This document shows positions 1 to 7,906 of a stretch of DNA of 32,787 nt, in pieces. Position 1 is the first letter of the stretch; each line of letters opens with the position of its first letter. The position numbers and the translations under genes were made by a program. Source of the stretch: Desulfobacca sp. (GTDB lineage Bacteria > Desulfobacterota > Desulfobaccia > Desulfobaccales > Desulfobaccaceae); assembly GCA_028695935.1 (NCBI GenBank), contig JAQVHY010000021.1, positions 1 to 32,787 of the forward strand. The letters are read 5' to 3'. Below the pieces are notes generated by a model. The model saw nothing but the letters and a program-made list of their open reading frames with translations, had not been told where the DNA came from and did not search any database.

Positions 1-327
1 GGCTTCATTGATTGCCGCCTTGGGCGGCACCTGAGTCACATAAAGCAGCTCAAAAGTGGCCAAACGCAAGAGATTCCGATCTATGACGGTCATGCGCTCC
101 AGACGCCAGTGCGCCGCAAACCGGGTGATCAGGGCGTCTAATTCGGCCTGATGAGCCTGCACGCCCTCCACCAGTTGTCGGAAATAGGCGGGGGCTTTCT
201 GCCCTGCTTGAAAATGTTGTTGGTATTGATCAGGGATGGATTGTCCCACTGGCCTGGCCATCTCCCACTGATAGAGACATTGCAAAGCCCACTCGCGGGC
301 CTGGCTTTTGGACAGCCGGGCACAAAT
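1..327 (-). CDS. nusB: Transcription antitermination protein NusB (3' part cut by window edge)
   Basis: This reading frame is not in the ORF track because it runs off the left edge and has no ATG, GTG or TTG start. Translated from the minus strand it shows NusB features: SKSQAREWALQCLYQWEM near the N-terminus, then RQLVEGV, ERMTVIDRNLLRLATFELL and VPPKAAINEA where the window ends. NusB binds boxA RNA together with NusE (S10) and promotes antitermination on rRNA operons. It lies directly behind ribH, the common riboflavin-operon order. The start is unusual. An ATT at 327 has a GGAG seven bases upstream (complement of 335-338) and begins two bases after the ribH stop; a CTG at 315 would give LSKSQARE. 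I placed the start at the ATT. The family identity is secure, the start is not. Confidence 0.85.
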   Translation of the reverse strand, partial: MCARLSKSQAREWALQCLYQWEMARPVGQSIPDQYQQHFQAGQKAPAYFRQLVEGVQAHQAELDALITRFAAHWRLERMTVIDRNLLRLATFELLYVTQVPPKAAINEA

Positions 328-329
328 AT

Positions 330-800
330 CTAAGCTCCGATCTGCCGGAGCAGGTTGACCATTTCCACCGCGGCCTCGGCCGCGGCCGCACCCTTATTGC
401 CCGCCTTGCTGCCGGCCCGTTCAATGGCCTGCTCTAAGGTGTCGGTGGTCAATACCCCAAAGATAATGGGCATGCCGGTTTCCAGCGAGGCGTTGGCAAT
501 ACCTTTGCTGACCTCCGAGGCCACATAGTCGAAGTGCGGGGTTGCCCCCCGAATCACCGCGCCCAGGCAGATGACCGCGTCAAAGGCCTGGGACTGGGCC
601 AGTTTCTTAGCCACCAGAGGGATTTCAAAAGCTCCCGGCACCATAAAGATGGTCAGGTCTTCTTCCCGCGCCCCCTTGCGCACCAGACCGTCAATGGCTC
701 CGCTCAGCAGGCGGTTGCAGATAAAATCATTAAATCGACTCACCACCAGGGCAAACTTCAGTCCTTCGGCCAAAAGCTTGCCTTCCACCGTCTTGATCAT
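330..800 (-). CDS. ribH: 6,7-dimethyl-8-ribityllumazine synthase
   Basis: Condenses 5-amino-6-ribitylaminouracil with 3,4-dihydroxy-2-butanone 4-phosphate, the penultimate step of riboflavin synthesis; the family forms cytosolic pentamers or 60-mer shells. Family landmarks are visible: VVSRFNDFI near the N-terminus, VPGAFEIP in the middle, [17 protein letters not shown] after it, and [11 protein letters not shown] near the end, followed by a [14 protein letters not shown] helix. The ORF track starts at 848, but the true start is the ATG at 800 ([13 protein letters not shown]), giving 156 residues, the normal size, with an AGGGG ribosome binding site about seven bases upstream. It follows ribBA by 11 bases and precedes nusB. 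Confidence 0.96.
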   Translation of the reverse strand: MIKTVEGKLLAEGLKFALVVSRFNDFICNRLLSGAIDGLVRKGAREEDLTIFMVPGAFEIPLVAKKLAQSQAFDAVICLGAVIRGATPHFDYVASEVSKGIANASLETGMPIIFGVLTTDTLEQAIERAGSKAGNKGAAAAEAAVEMVNLLRQIGA

Positions 801-811
801 GCCGGTCCCCT

Positions 812-2014
812 TTATACCATATCGAGCAAATGGCCCATCTTGATACACTTGGTCTTGAGATATTTGAGATTTTCTCGTTTCGGAGGCACTTCCAACGGCA
901 CCCGCTCCACGACCTTAAGCCCGTAACCCTCTAAGCCGATAATCTTTTTGGGATTATTGGTCATCAGGCGCATTTGCCGCACCCCTAAATCCCGCAAGAT
1001 CTGGGCCCCGATGCCATAATCCCTGAGATCCGCCTTAAAGCCCAGGGCAATATTGGCTTCTACGGTATCGGCGCCCTGATCCTGCAGCTCATAGGCCCGT
1101 AACTTGTTGATCAGTCCAATGCCCCGGCCTTCCTGATGCATGTAGATGATGACGCCGCAGCCTTCGGCTTCCACCATTTGCATGGCGGAAATCAACTGAT
1201 CGCCGCAATCGCAGCGCAAAGAGCCAAAGACATCGCCGGTCAGACACTCGGAATGAACCCGCACCAGCACAGGCTGATCCGGTCGGATGTCGCCCTTGAC
1301 CAAGGCCAGATGCTGGAATTCATCAATGTCATTTTCGTAGGCGATGGCCGTAAATTCTCCATAATAGGTCGGCAGTTTGGTGATCGCCCGGCGGTGAACA
1401 AATGACTCATGCCCCAAACGGTAGGCCACCAGATCGGCAATAGTGGCGATTTTCAGATCGTGCTGAGCCGCAAAGATCTCCAGGTCCGCCATCCGGGCCA
1501 TGGAACCGTCGTCTTTCATGACCTCACAGATTACCGCCGCGGGTATTAAACCAGCCAGCCGGGCCAGGTCGACCGAGCCTTCGGTCTGCCCGGTGCGCAC
1601 CAGGACTCCGCCCTTCCGGGCCCGCAAAGGAAAAACATGGCCGGGGCTGACCAAATCTTCCGGTTGAGCTTTATCGGCAACGGCGGTCTGAATGGTGGTG
1701 GCCCGATCCGCGGCCGAAATGCCGGTAGTAACCCCCCGTTTGGCTTCAATGGATACCGTAAAGGCCGTCCGGAACGGGGAAGTATTATGACTGACCATCA
1801 TCGGGATCTGCAATTGCTCAATAATTTCATGACTCAGGGCCAGGCAAATCAACCCCCGGCCAAAGCGGGCCATAAAATTGATGGCCTCCGGGGTTACTTT
1901 TTCCGCGGCCAGAGTCAGATCACCTTCATTCTCCCGGTCTTCGTCATCGACCAGGATGATCATCTTGCCCTGTTGGATATCGGCAATGACCTCTTCGATC
2001 GGCGCGATCGGCAT
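812..2014 (-). CDS. ribBA: Bifunctional 3,4-dihydroxy-2-butanone 4-phosphate synthase / GTP cyclohydrolase II
   Basis: Supplies both branch precursors of riboflavin: DHBP from ribulose 5-phosphate (residues about 1-200) and the pyrimidine from GTP (about 205-400). The N-terminal half has the acidic [11 protein letters not shown] metal/substrate motif, [12 protein letters not shown] and the GHVFPLRA segment. The C-terminal half has the zinc site [18 protein letters not shown] (C-x10-C-x-C), the catalytic HQEGRGIGL and the DYGIGAQIL / NNPKK region. Both active sites look intact, so this appears to be a true fusion enzyme; in some proteobacteria one half has decayed. The ATG at 2014 has a GAGGAA about ten bases upstream. 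It sits between ribE and ribH. Confidence 0.97.
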   Translation of the reverse strand: MPIAPIEEVIADIQQGKMIILVDDEDRENEGDLTLAAEKVTPEAINFMARFGRGLICLALSHEIIEQLQIPMMVSHNTSPFRTAFTVSIEAKRGVTTGISAADRATTIQTAVADKAQPEDLVSPGHVFPLRARKGGVLVRTGQTEGSVDLARLAGLIPAAVICEVMKDDGSMARMADLEIFAAQHDLKIATIADLVAYRLGHESFVHRRAITKLPTYYGEFTAIAYENDIDEFQHLALVKGDIRPDQPVLVRVHSECLTGDVFGSLRCDCGDQLISAMQMVEAEGCGVIIYMHQEGRGIGLINKLRAYELQDQGADTVEANIALGFKADLRDYGIGAQILRDLGVRQMRLMTNNPKKIIGLEGYGLKVVERVPLEVPPKRENLKYLKTKCIKMGHLLDMV

Positions 2015-2071
2015 CTTAAGCTATTCCTCAATAAAATTAGGATGGTTAGGTATAAATCCTAAGGTTTATTA

Positions 2072-2719
2072 TTAAATAAAACCGTGACGCAGCAGCATTT
2101 CTGGAGTTACTCTTGATTCTGAGGCCTCGGCTTTCGGCCCCAGCAGCTTGGCCACGTATTTGCCGATAATATCGGTCTCAATATTGACTTGGTCTCCTAC
2201 TTTCAGGTCGGCTATGGTCGTATGTTGGGCGGTGTATGGGATAATGTTAACCATAAACCAGTCGGGGCCGCAAGCATTTACCGTCAGACTGATGCCCTCC
2301 ACGGCGATCGAGCCTTTTTCAATCACGTAACGGCTCCAGGGGGCGGATAGGGCAAATTTTAGCCGCCAGGACTGGGGACCGACCACCTTTTCCAGCACGG
2401 TGCCGACGTCATCTACGTGGCCGGTGACTAGATGCCCGCCCAAGCGATCCCCCAGCCGCAAGGCACGCTCTAAGTTTACCAGATCACGCCGCTTTTTCAA
2501 GGATAAAGTAGTCCGCGCCAGGGTCTCGGCCGAGACTTCGACGGTAAACTCACGGTCGGTTAAGGCGACCACCGTCAGGCAGGCGCCGCTAACGGCAATG
2601 GAGTCACCTAAGCGGACCTCCACTAGCTCAAAAGGGGGGCTAACACTTAGCCGCAACCCATCAGCGACCCGGGAGATTTGGGTAATCTCCCCCATGCCTT
2701 CGATTAATCCGGTAAACAT
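2072..2719 (-). CDS. ribE: Riboflavin synthase, alpha chain
   Basis: Dismutates two molecules of 6,7-dimethyl-8-ribityllumazine to riboflavin. The start [12 protein letters not shown] is the family signature, and the protein shows the expected duplicated lumazine-binding repeats: [12 protein letters not shown] closes the first half, and [12 protein letters not shown] opens the second, with [11 protein letters not shown] near the end. Its 215 residues are the usual length. This appears to be the first riboflavin gene of the minus-strand group. No ribD is present in the window, and I see no FMN riboswitch in the 106 bases upstream, so deaminase/reductase supply must come from elsewhere. GAGG lies about nine bases before the ATG. 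The symbol is ribE in most bacteria and ribC in some nomenclatures. Confidence 0.96.
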   Translation of the reverse strand: MFTGLIEGMGEITQISRVADGLRLSVSPPFELVEVRLGDSIAVSGACLTVVALTDREFTVEVSAETLARTTLSLKKRRDLVNLERALRLGDRLGGHLVTGHVDDVGTVLEKVVGPQSWRLKFALSAPWSRYVIEKGSIAVEGISLTVNACGPDWFMVNIIPYTAQHTTIADLKVGDQVNIETDIIGKYVAKLLGPKAEASESRVTPEMLLRHGFI

Positions 2720-2825
2720 AAGGTTGACCTCAAGGTCATCTGGGCTAGGGGATGGCTTGCCACATGAAAGCCACCCCCCACTTTCCTGGGCTTAGAGCCT
2801 GATTTCTCACCTGCCGGCGATCGGC

Positions 2826-3878
2826 TCAGGCCACGATAACTTCCGGGCACAGATAGACGTTTTGGATGGCATTCAGCAGTTCGACCCCTTCGGCCATGGG
2901 TCGCTGGAAGGCCTTGCGCCCGGAAATCAGACCCATGCCTCCGGCCCGTTTGTTGATCACCGCGGTGCGGGTGGCCATGGCCAGATCGTTTTTGCCCGAG
3001 GCGCCGCCGGAATTGATCAGGCCGACCCGACCCATGTAGCAATTGGCCACCTGATAGCGGGTCATGTCAATGGGATGCTCGCCGGCCAGTTCCGAGTACA
3101 CCCGGGCATGGGTTTTGCCGAACTTCAGGGCGTTATAGCCGCCGTTCACTTCCGGCTGTTTCTGCTTGACGATATCGGCCTGGATGGTCACCCCTAAGTG
3201 ATTGGCCTGGCCGGTCAGGTCCGCGGCACTATGATAATCTACGCCGCTTACTTTAAAGGCCGGATTGCGCAGGTAACACCATAAAACGGTCACCATGCCC
3301 AACTCGTGGGCGCGTTCAAAGGCCTCGCTGATCTCCTGAATCTGACGGCGAGATTCGGTGGAACCATAATAGATAGTGGCGCCTACCGCGACCGCCCCCA
3401 GATTAAAGGCCTGCTCGACCCGGGCAAATAGGGTCTGGTCATAGATATTGGGATAGGTCAGCAGTTCATTGTGATTGAGCTTGACCAGAAAAGGAATCCG
3501 GTGGGCATAACGGCGGGCCACCGACCCCAGCACCCCCAGGGTGGAGGCCACGGCGTTGCAGCCGCCTTCAATCGCCAGTCTAATGATATTTTCCGGGTCA
3601 AAGTAGATGGGATTAGGAGCAAATGAAGCCCCGGCGGAATGTTCAATCCCCTGATCTACCGGCAGAATGGACACATAGCCGGTCCCGGCCAGGCGGCCAT
3701 GATTAAACAGGCTTGCCAGGGAGCGCAGCACCCCTACCGGACGGTCACTCTGCTCAACAACCCGGTCGATAAAGTCCGGGCCCGGCAGGTGCAGCGTCGC
3801 TTTCGGAATCCCCCTACAGGTGTGATTCAATAAATATTCATCTTCCGGTCCTAACAAACTTTGAATTTTGGAATACAT
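2826..3878 (-). CDS. fbaB: Class I fructose-bisphosphate aldolase (DhnA/FbaB type)
   Basis: Cleaves or forms fructose 1,6-bisphosphate through a Schiff-base lysine. The 350 residues match the length and layout of the E. coli FbaB/DhnA class. Visible features are the barrel segment [36 protein letters not shown], the [13 protein letters not shown] strand, the lysine strand [11 protein letters not shown] and the phosphate-binding [12 protein letters not shown] near the C-terminus. The ATG at 3878 is preceded by a near-perfect AGGAGG four bases upstream, so translation should be strong. A TATAAT box lies just upstream with a very short leader. It is 106 bases ahead of ribE; whether it is cotranscribed with the riboflavin genes cannot be told. 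Confidence 0.94.
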   Translation of the reverse strand: MYSKIQSLLGPEDEYLLNHTCRGIPKATLHLPGPDFIDRVVEQSDRPVGVLRSLASLFNHGRLAGTGYVSILPVDQGIEHSAGASFAPNPIYFDPENIIRLAIEGGCNAVASTLGVLGSVARRYAHRIPFLVKLNHNELLTYPNIYDQTLFARVEQAFNLGAVAVGATIYYGSTESRRQIQEISEAFERAHELGMVTVLWCYLRNPAFKVSGVDYHSAADLTGQANHLGVTIQADIVKQKQPEVNGGYNALKFGKTHARVYSELAGEHPIDMTRYQVANCYMGRVGLINSGGASGKNDLAMATRTAVINKRAGGMGLISGRKAFQRPMAEGVELLNAIQNVYLCPEVIVA

Positions 3879-3895
3879 TATGCCTCCTTATAATT

Positions 3896-3917
3896 ATTAT
3901 AGTGAGGTTAACGTTAA
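3896..3917 (-). promoter_or_regulatory. Candidate -10 box and adjacent palindrome upstream of fbaB
   Basis: Read on the minus strand there is an exact TATAAT (3896-3901) about ten bases before the AGGAGG of fbaB, which implies a very short leader. Just upstream lies the 10-base palindrome TTAACGTTAA (3908-3917), placed between the -10 and the expected -35 position, where an operator could act. I see no good -35 hexamer. This is inference from sequence pattern only. Confidence 0.45.
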
Positions 3918-4003
3918 TCTAGCAGCAGTTCTCCTGGGCTCTTAAGCCACCCGTAAATTATGAATAGTTGGTTGGCTTACCACGAAGCCATGCCCTATTT
4001 TCC

Positions 4004-4045
4004 AATTTTAAACTTTAAACCCTGAACTTTGAACCTTGAACTTTA
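4004..4045. repeat. Heptanucleotide tandem array at the 3' end of lpxB
   Basis: Six 7-bp units read AATTTTA, AACTTTA, AACCCTG, AACTTTG, AACCTTG, AACTTTA in plus orientation, consensus AACYTTR. The last unit contains the lpxB stop codon (4043-4045). The strict 7-bp phase with sequence drift resembles the short tandem heptamer repeats described in filamentous cyanobacteria. Function is unknown. Confidence 0.75.
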
Positions 4046-5173
4046 ATTGCTTCCCGGCTCCAATATTTCCAGCGCCACCTGGGCGGCCCGGCGGGAAGCT
4101 CCGGTCCCACCTAAACTGGTAATCACCCGTTCCAGGCCCGAGCGCATCCGCCCCCAAAGTTCTGGCTCAGACAAGATTTTATTTATCTGGGCCGCCAGCG
4201 CGGCCGGGGTTAACTGGTCCTGGATCAGCTCCGGGAATAATCGCTCCTGGGCCAATAGATTGACCATGCCGATATGATCGACCCGGATGAGCCGCTTGCC
4301 CACCTGATAACTGAGCGGTGCCAGCCGATAGACAATCACCATCGGGGTACCCCACAGCGCGGCTTCCAGGGTGGCGGTGCCCGAGGTTACCACGGCCAGG
4401 TCGGCGGCGGCCAAGACCTCATGTGTTTGCTCATTAGAAATTTTTATGGGCACCCTGGCCTGGGATATCAGACGGTTAATCAGCTCCACGGGGGCGGTGG
4501 CGGCGCGCGGCAGTACAAACCGGCATCCCGGGACTTGCTGTTGCACTAATTCAGCCCCGGCCAGCATCACCGGCAGCAGGCGCTCAATCTCGCTGGCCCG
4601 ACTGCCGGGCAGCAGGGCGATAGCCAGATCCTGGTCAGCCAGACCCAGTTGCTGTCGCACCTCCGACCGGGGCGGCAACGCTGGCATAGTTTCCAAAAGC
4701 GGATGGCCGACATAGGTCACGGCCACCCCGTGCTCCTGGTAGAATTGCTCTTCAAAGGGGAAGATCACCACCATGCGCTCTACCAGGCGGGCAATGGTGT
4801 GGACCCGATAACGCCGCCAGGCCCAGACCTGGGGGCTGATATAATACAGCACCGGCACCCCGAAATGGCGGGCGAAACGGGCTACCCAGAAATTAAAATC
4901 CGGGTAATCGACCAGAATGGCCAGTTGGGGCCGAGTATTTTTGAGATATTGCCATAGGTTGGCCAAGGCTCGCCCGACGATCGGCAGCTTGGCCGCCACT
5001 TCCCACAGCCCGACCACGGCCAGGTCTTGCGCGGGGTAGGCAATCTTCACCCCCTGGCGGGCCAGGTAGTCGCCGCCGATCCCGTAAAACTCGGCCTGGG
5101 GTAGTTGTTCCTGAATGGCGGCCACCAGGCGGGCACCGTGTTGGTCACCCGAGGTCTCGCCTGCCACCACCAT
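4043..5173 (-). CDS. lpxB: Lipid-A-disaccharide synthase
   Basis: GT19 glycosyltransferase that joins UDP-2,3-diacylglucosamine and lipid X to form the lipid A disaccharide at the inner membrane. Signature segments are VVAGETSGDQHGA at the N-terminus, ILVDYPDFNFWVARF, YYISPQVWAWRRYR, YVGHPLLETMP, LLPGSRASEIERLLP and the sugar-nucleotide segment AVVTSGTATLEAALWGTPMVIVY. The ORF track begins at 5242, but its first 23 residues (FNRKPKTENRKQK and so on) are a translation of a 7-bp tandem repeat. I therefore start at the ATG at 5173, where the conserved domain begins; this gives 376 residues, the usual length. Neither candidate start has a Shine-Dalgarno sequence. It lies downstream of a Gfo/Idh gene on the same strand. 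Confidence 0.94.
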   Translation of the reverse strand: MVVAGETSGDQHGARLVAAIQEQLPQAEFYGIGGDYLARQGVKIAYPAQDLAVVGLWEVAAKLPIVGRALANLWQYLKNTRPQLAILVDYPDFNFWVARFARHFGVPVLYYISPQVWAWRRYRVHTIARLVERMVVIFPFEEQFYQEHGVAVTYVGHPLLETMPALPPRSEVRQQLGLADQDLAIALLPGSRASEIERLLPVMLAGAELVQQQVPGCRFVLPRAATAPVELINRLISQARVPIKISNEQTHEVLAAADLAVVTSGTATLEAALWGTPMVIVYRLAPLSYQVGKRLIRVDHIGMVNLLAQERLFPELIQDQLTPAALAAQINKILSEPELWGRMRSGLERVITSLGGTGASRRAAQVALEILEPGSN

Positions 5174-5175
5174 TA

Positions 5176-5210
5176 TTTTCTGTTTTCTGTTTTCTGTTTT
5201 CGGTTTTCTG
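5176..5210. repeat. TTTTCTG x5 heptamer array just upstream of lpxB
   Basis: Five perfect-register 7-bp units: TTTTCTG three times, TTTTCGG once, TTTTCTG once. On the coding strand this is CAGAAAA repeated, ending two bases before the lpxB ATG, exactly where a ribosome binding site should lie. An in-frame ATG exists upstream at 5242, so copy-number change would shift frame if that start is used. Confidence 0.85.
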
Positions 5211-5400
5211 TTGAAAAAAACTGATTTTGATCTATTAACCATAATTATAAAGTTATTCTGGTTTCCAAGCTTAGCTTGGGGGCCCGATTGGTTGCAAGCA
5301 TTTGATTTGCTGTTGAAATCTATATCTTAGCCAGGTAGAGCAATTGGTAGCTAGTTGGTACAATCCAAGTTTGGTAACGGTGCCTAAAGCTGATTTTAAC

Positions 5401-5414
5401 CGAAAACCGAAAAC
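5401..5414. repeat. CGAAAAC x2 heptamer, downstream of the Gfo/Idh gene
   Basis: Two units of CGAAAAC lie four bases beyond the Gfo/Idh stop codon. They are the reverse complement of the TTTTCGG variant in the array at 5176-5210, so the same repeat family occurs in both orientations around this intergenic space. Confidence 0.5.
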
Positions 5415-5418
5415 CCCA

Positions 5419-6360
5419 TCACACCTTGGCCTTGCGCATGGCGGCATTGATGTCCAGGGCCAGGGCCAGGGCCGCCTTCCCGGCTTCACCGCTGACGATC
5501 GGCTCCTGCCGCCGGGCTACTGCCTCCAGAAATGCAGAGATCTCTTTAAGCAGGGGATCAGCCGGGGGGAAACTCAGATTCTCCAGGTTAATCCCCGGGT
5601 AGATCCCCCCAGCCTGGCTGGTCTTTTCCACGTAAGTCAGTTCACGCTTCTCAAAATCCAGGGATAAATAAGTCCGAGGCTGGAACAGGCGGAATTTTCG
5701 CATACTTTTAAACGACACCCGGCTGGCAGTCAGGTTGGCGATGCAACCGGTATCAAATTCCAGGCGGGCGTTGGCCAGATCAATGGTATCGGTAAGCACC
5801 GAGATGCCCGCGGCCCGGATTTCCCGGACCGCCCCCGGGACCAGCGACAGGGTCAGGTCCAGGTCATGAATCATCAGATCCAGCACCACATCGACATCGG
5901 TGGCCCGCTCTTTGAAAAAGGCCAGGCGATGAGTCTCAATGAACTGCGGTTGGGTTACGCGGCGGACCAGTTCTTCGACCGCGGGGTTAAAGCGCTCCAG
6001 GTGGCCCACCTGCAAGATCCGGCCCTGCTGGCGGGCCAGATGCACCAGTTCTTCGGCTTCGGCGACGGTGGTGGCCAGCGGCTTTTCTACCAGGACATCG
6101 CAACCGTGCAACAGACAGTCACGAACTATGGCATAATGTTCGGAGGTGAACACTGCCACACTGACAGCCTGAACTTGCGGCAGCAGTTGTCGATAATCCT
6201 GAAAGGCTTGAGTACTGCAGGCCGCCGCGATCTGAGCGGTCCGCTGAGGGTCTAAATCTACTACCCCGACCAACTCCGCCGTTTCCAGGGCGGCATATTT
6301 CTCGGCGTGGAACCGGCCCAGATAACCCACGCCAATGACTCCGGCCTTGATCGGCTGCAT
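5419..6360 (-). CDS. Gfo/Idh/MocA family NAD(P)-dependent oxidoreductase linked to lpxB
   Basis: The N-terminal Rossmann fold has GVIGVGYLGRFHAEKY, followed by the family motif LVEKPLATT at about residue 90 and GHLERFNPAV after it. The C-terminal half is the usual substrate and dimerisation domain (MIHDLDLTLSLVPG). Family members oxidise or reduce sugar nucleotides, inositols or related compounds. The neighbour suggests lipid A: in some bacteria GnnA, a member of this family, oxidises UDP-GlcNAc at C3 for 2,3-diamino lipid A, and similar genes occur in delta-proteobacterial lpx clusters. No GnnB-type aminotransferase is visible here, so the substrate is a guess. The ATG at 6360 has AGGAG 13 bases upstream, a long spacing, and no upstream in-frame start. 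Confidence 0.85.
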   Translation of the reverse strand: MQPIKAGVIGVGYLGRFHAEKYAALETAELVGVVDLDPQRTAQIAAACSTQAFQDYRQLLPQVQAVSVAVFTSEHYAIVRDCLLHGCDVLVEKPLATTVAEAEELVHLARQQGRILQVGHLERFNPAVEELVRRVTQPQFIETHRLAFFKERATDVDVVLDLMIHDLDLTLSLVPGAVREIRAAGISVLTDTIDLANARLEFDTGCIANLTASRVSFKSMRKFRLFQPRTYLSLDFEKRELTYVEKTSQAGGIYPGINLENLSFPPADPLLKEISAFLEAVARRQEPIVSGEAGKAALALALDINAAMRKAKV

Positions 6361-6686
6361 CTGCTGGTGACTACTCCTAAGTATTGCTGGTTAGCTGAAC
6401 TTTAGAAAAGCTTCAGAATTAACATTTAAAATTCGTTATTCTTTGGTTAGAAAAATGTTAGCTGCGGCTGAGCCAACAGGTGTTCCACCTTTGATAGAGT
6501 TGGGCTTCACAAACCAGGTACTGTAACTTACTAAATGGCCTGATAATAGCTAGCAATATGTTAAATTACACATTTACCGACCAGATTGCAAACAAAACCT
6601 GGCCCTCCGGCCGGGACGGAAATAGTGTTTGACATCGCCGGGAAAATGCGCTAAAAATCTAACGTTATGGTTTGAAGGAGTAACAG
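6361..6686. other. Divergent intergenic region between Gfo/Idh and ilvE
   Basis: These 326 bases hold no gene I can support. The right end carries the ilvE promoter and ribosome binding site. The middle is AT-rich, and a G/C-rich patch (about 6602-6618) contains several GGCC copies. I find no leader peptide rich in branched-chain codons and no recognisable riboswitch. Confidence 0.6.
6629..6657 (+). promoter_or_regulatory. Sigma-70 type promoter of ilvE
   Basis: A consensus TTGACA (6629-6634) is followed after exactly 17 bases by TAAAAA (6652-6657). Predicted transcription start is near 6664, leaving a leader of about 23 bases with AAGGAG (6675-6680) six bases before the ATG. The short leader argues against attenuation control. 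Confidence 0.7.
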
Positions 6687-7604
6687 ATGGTTGAAAAAAC
6701 TAAATTTATCTGGATGGATGGGAAATTTCTACCCTGGGATGAAGCCCAGGTGCACATTCTGACCCATACCTTGCATTATGGGCTGGGGACCTTTGAGGGT
6801 ATTCGGGCTTATCAGACCGTTGATGGCCGCACGGCTATCTTCCGGCTGCCGGAACATACCGAGCGGCTGTTCGATTCCGCGCATGTCATGCAGATGCCCA
6901 TGCCCTATACTCAGGAAGAGATTAATCTCGCCTGTATTGAGACTCTGAGAATTAATGAGCAAAAGGATGGTTATATCCGGCCCCTGGTTTTTATCGGCGA
7001 CGGGGTGATGGGACTACACCCGCAGAACAATCCTACCCGGGTTGCCATTATTACCTGGCCCTGGGGAGCGTACCTGGGCGACGAGGGCATGCGCCGCGGC
7101 ATCCGGGTCAAGACCTCGTCGTTTATCCGACATCACGTCAATATCATGATGACCCGGACTAAGACGGTAGGCAATTACGTCAACTCCATTCTGGCCAAAC
7201 GGGAAGTGACTCAGGCCGGTTATGACGAAGCCCTGTTGCTCGATACCGAGGGTTTTGTGGCCGAAGCCTCGGGCGAGAATATCTTTATGGTCAAAAAGGG
7301 CATTTTGGAGACCCCACCGGTTTCCGCCATCCTGGCCGGGATTACCCGCGCCAGCATCATCAGCCTGGCCCAAGATTTGGGGTTAGTAATAAAAGAAGAA
7401 CGATTCAGCCGAGATAAGCTGTACATTGCCGATGAGGTCTTTTTATCCGGCACCGCCGCGGAAGTCACCCCGGTCCGGGAGGTTGATGATCGCCTGATCG
7501 GAGCCGGCCAGCCGGGCCCCATTACCCTTGAGTTGCAGAAAGCCTATTTCGCGGCAGTCAAGGGCGAAAATCCTCGCTATGCCTCCTGGTTGACATACAT
7601 CTGA
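6687..7604 (+). CDS. ilvE: Branched-chain amino acid aminotransferase
   Basis: Class IV PLP aminotransferase that interconverts leucine, isoleucine and valine with their 2-oxo acids. The start has the family opening [14 protein letters not shown], then [13 protein letters not shown]. The PLP lysine is expected at K159 in [12 protein letters not shown], followed by [20 protein letters not shown] and the cofactor segment [14 protein letters not shown]. At 305 residues it is the normal IlvE size and is complete. It is monocistronic in appearance, with its own consensus promoter and an ideal AAGGAG site. D-amino acid transaminase and aminodeoxychorismate lyase share the fold, but the [14 protein letters not shown] region and length favour IlvE. 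Confidence 0.96.
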   Translation: MVEKTKFIWMDGKFLPWDEAQVHILTHTLHYGLGTFEGIRAYQTVDGRTAIFRLPEHTERLFDSAHVMQMPMPYTQEEINLACIETLRINEQKDGYIRPLVFIGDGVMGLHPQNNPTRVAIITWPWGAYLGDEGMRRGIRVKTSSFIRHHVNIMMTRTKTVGNYVNSILAKREVTQAGYDEALLLDTEGFVAEASGENIFMVKKGILETPPVSAILAGITRASIISLAQDLGLVIKEERFSRDKLYIADEVFLSGTAAEVTPVREVDDRLIGAGQPGPITLELQKAYFAAVKGENPRYASWLTYI

Positions 7605-7742
7605 ATTGAGCGCTCTCTTTGGCATAACTATCGGTAGTTGCAAACTGTGACCGGCCTAAGGAGATGCTTAATAGCGGTGCAGATCTTTGCGCTACCTTAA
7701 AGTTGCGAGTCGAAGGCGCTCAATTTAGGTTACTTTAAAGCG
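7604..7742. repeat. Nested inverted repeats downstream of ilvE
   Basis: AATTGAGCGC at 7604-7613 pairs perfectly with GCGCTCAATT at 7716-7725, about 100 bases apart and starting on the ilvE stop codon. A second, overlapping pair is TTAAAGT (about 7698-7704) with ACTTTAA (about 7732-7738), flanked by GCGCT/AGCGC. The two pairings are mutually awkward, so alternative folds are possible. No U-tract follows. Confidence 0.4.
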
Positions 7743-7906
7743 CTATGCTATATTCAGAGGCTAGTGGTGGCGATCGGCTGTATGCCTTGCCATCTATCCG
7801 TCTCGGGGTCTTTAAGCTTTAGTTAGGCAAAGTGATTGCCGATTAAGAATACGGAGTTTATTGTTTAATAACCTAAAGATCAACGATTATCCCTTTAAGA
7901 GCAGGC
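7605..7906. other. Intergenic region before the HD-GYP-like gene
   Basis: About 300 bases without a supportable gene. It contains the inverted repeats listed separately and, at 7746-7754, TGCTATATT, which matches an extended -10 element but has no good -35. A short TTG frame at 7861 with GGAG upstream reads 72 codons but overlaps the next gene in another frame and resembles nothing known. Confidence 0.5.

Noticed and set aside
2720-2825. FMN riboswitch before ribE
   Set aside because: The spacer is too short, and the conserved AGGATG-type blocks of the RFN element are absent.
2704-3042. 112-residue minus-strand ORF over the fbaB/ribE junction
   Set aside because: It is a shadow frame of the aldolase with no domain of its own.
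4371-4715. 114-residue plus-strand ORF inside lpxB
   Set aside because: It is a shadow frame opposite a clearly conserved gene and lacks a ribosome site.
5320-5380. tRNA-like text (GGTAGAGCAATTGGTAG)
   Set aside because: It resembles a D-arm fragment only; there is no acceptor stem, anticodon arm or GTTCGA-type T-loop around it.
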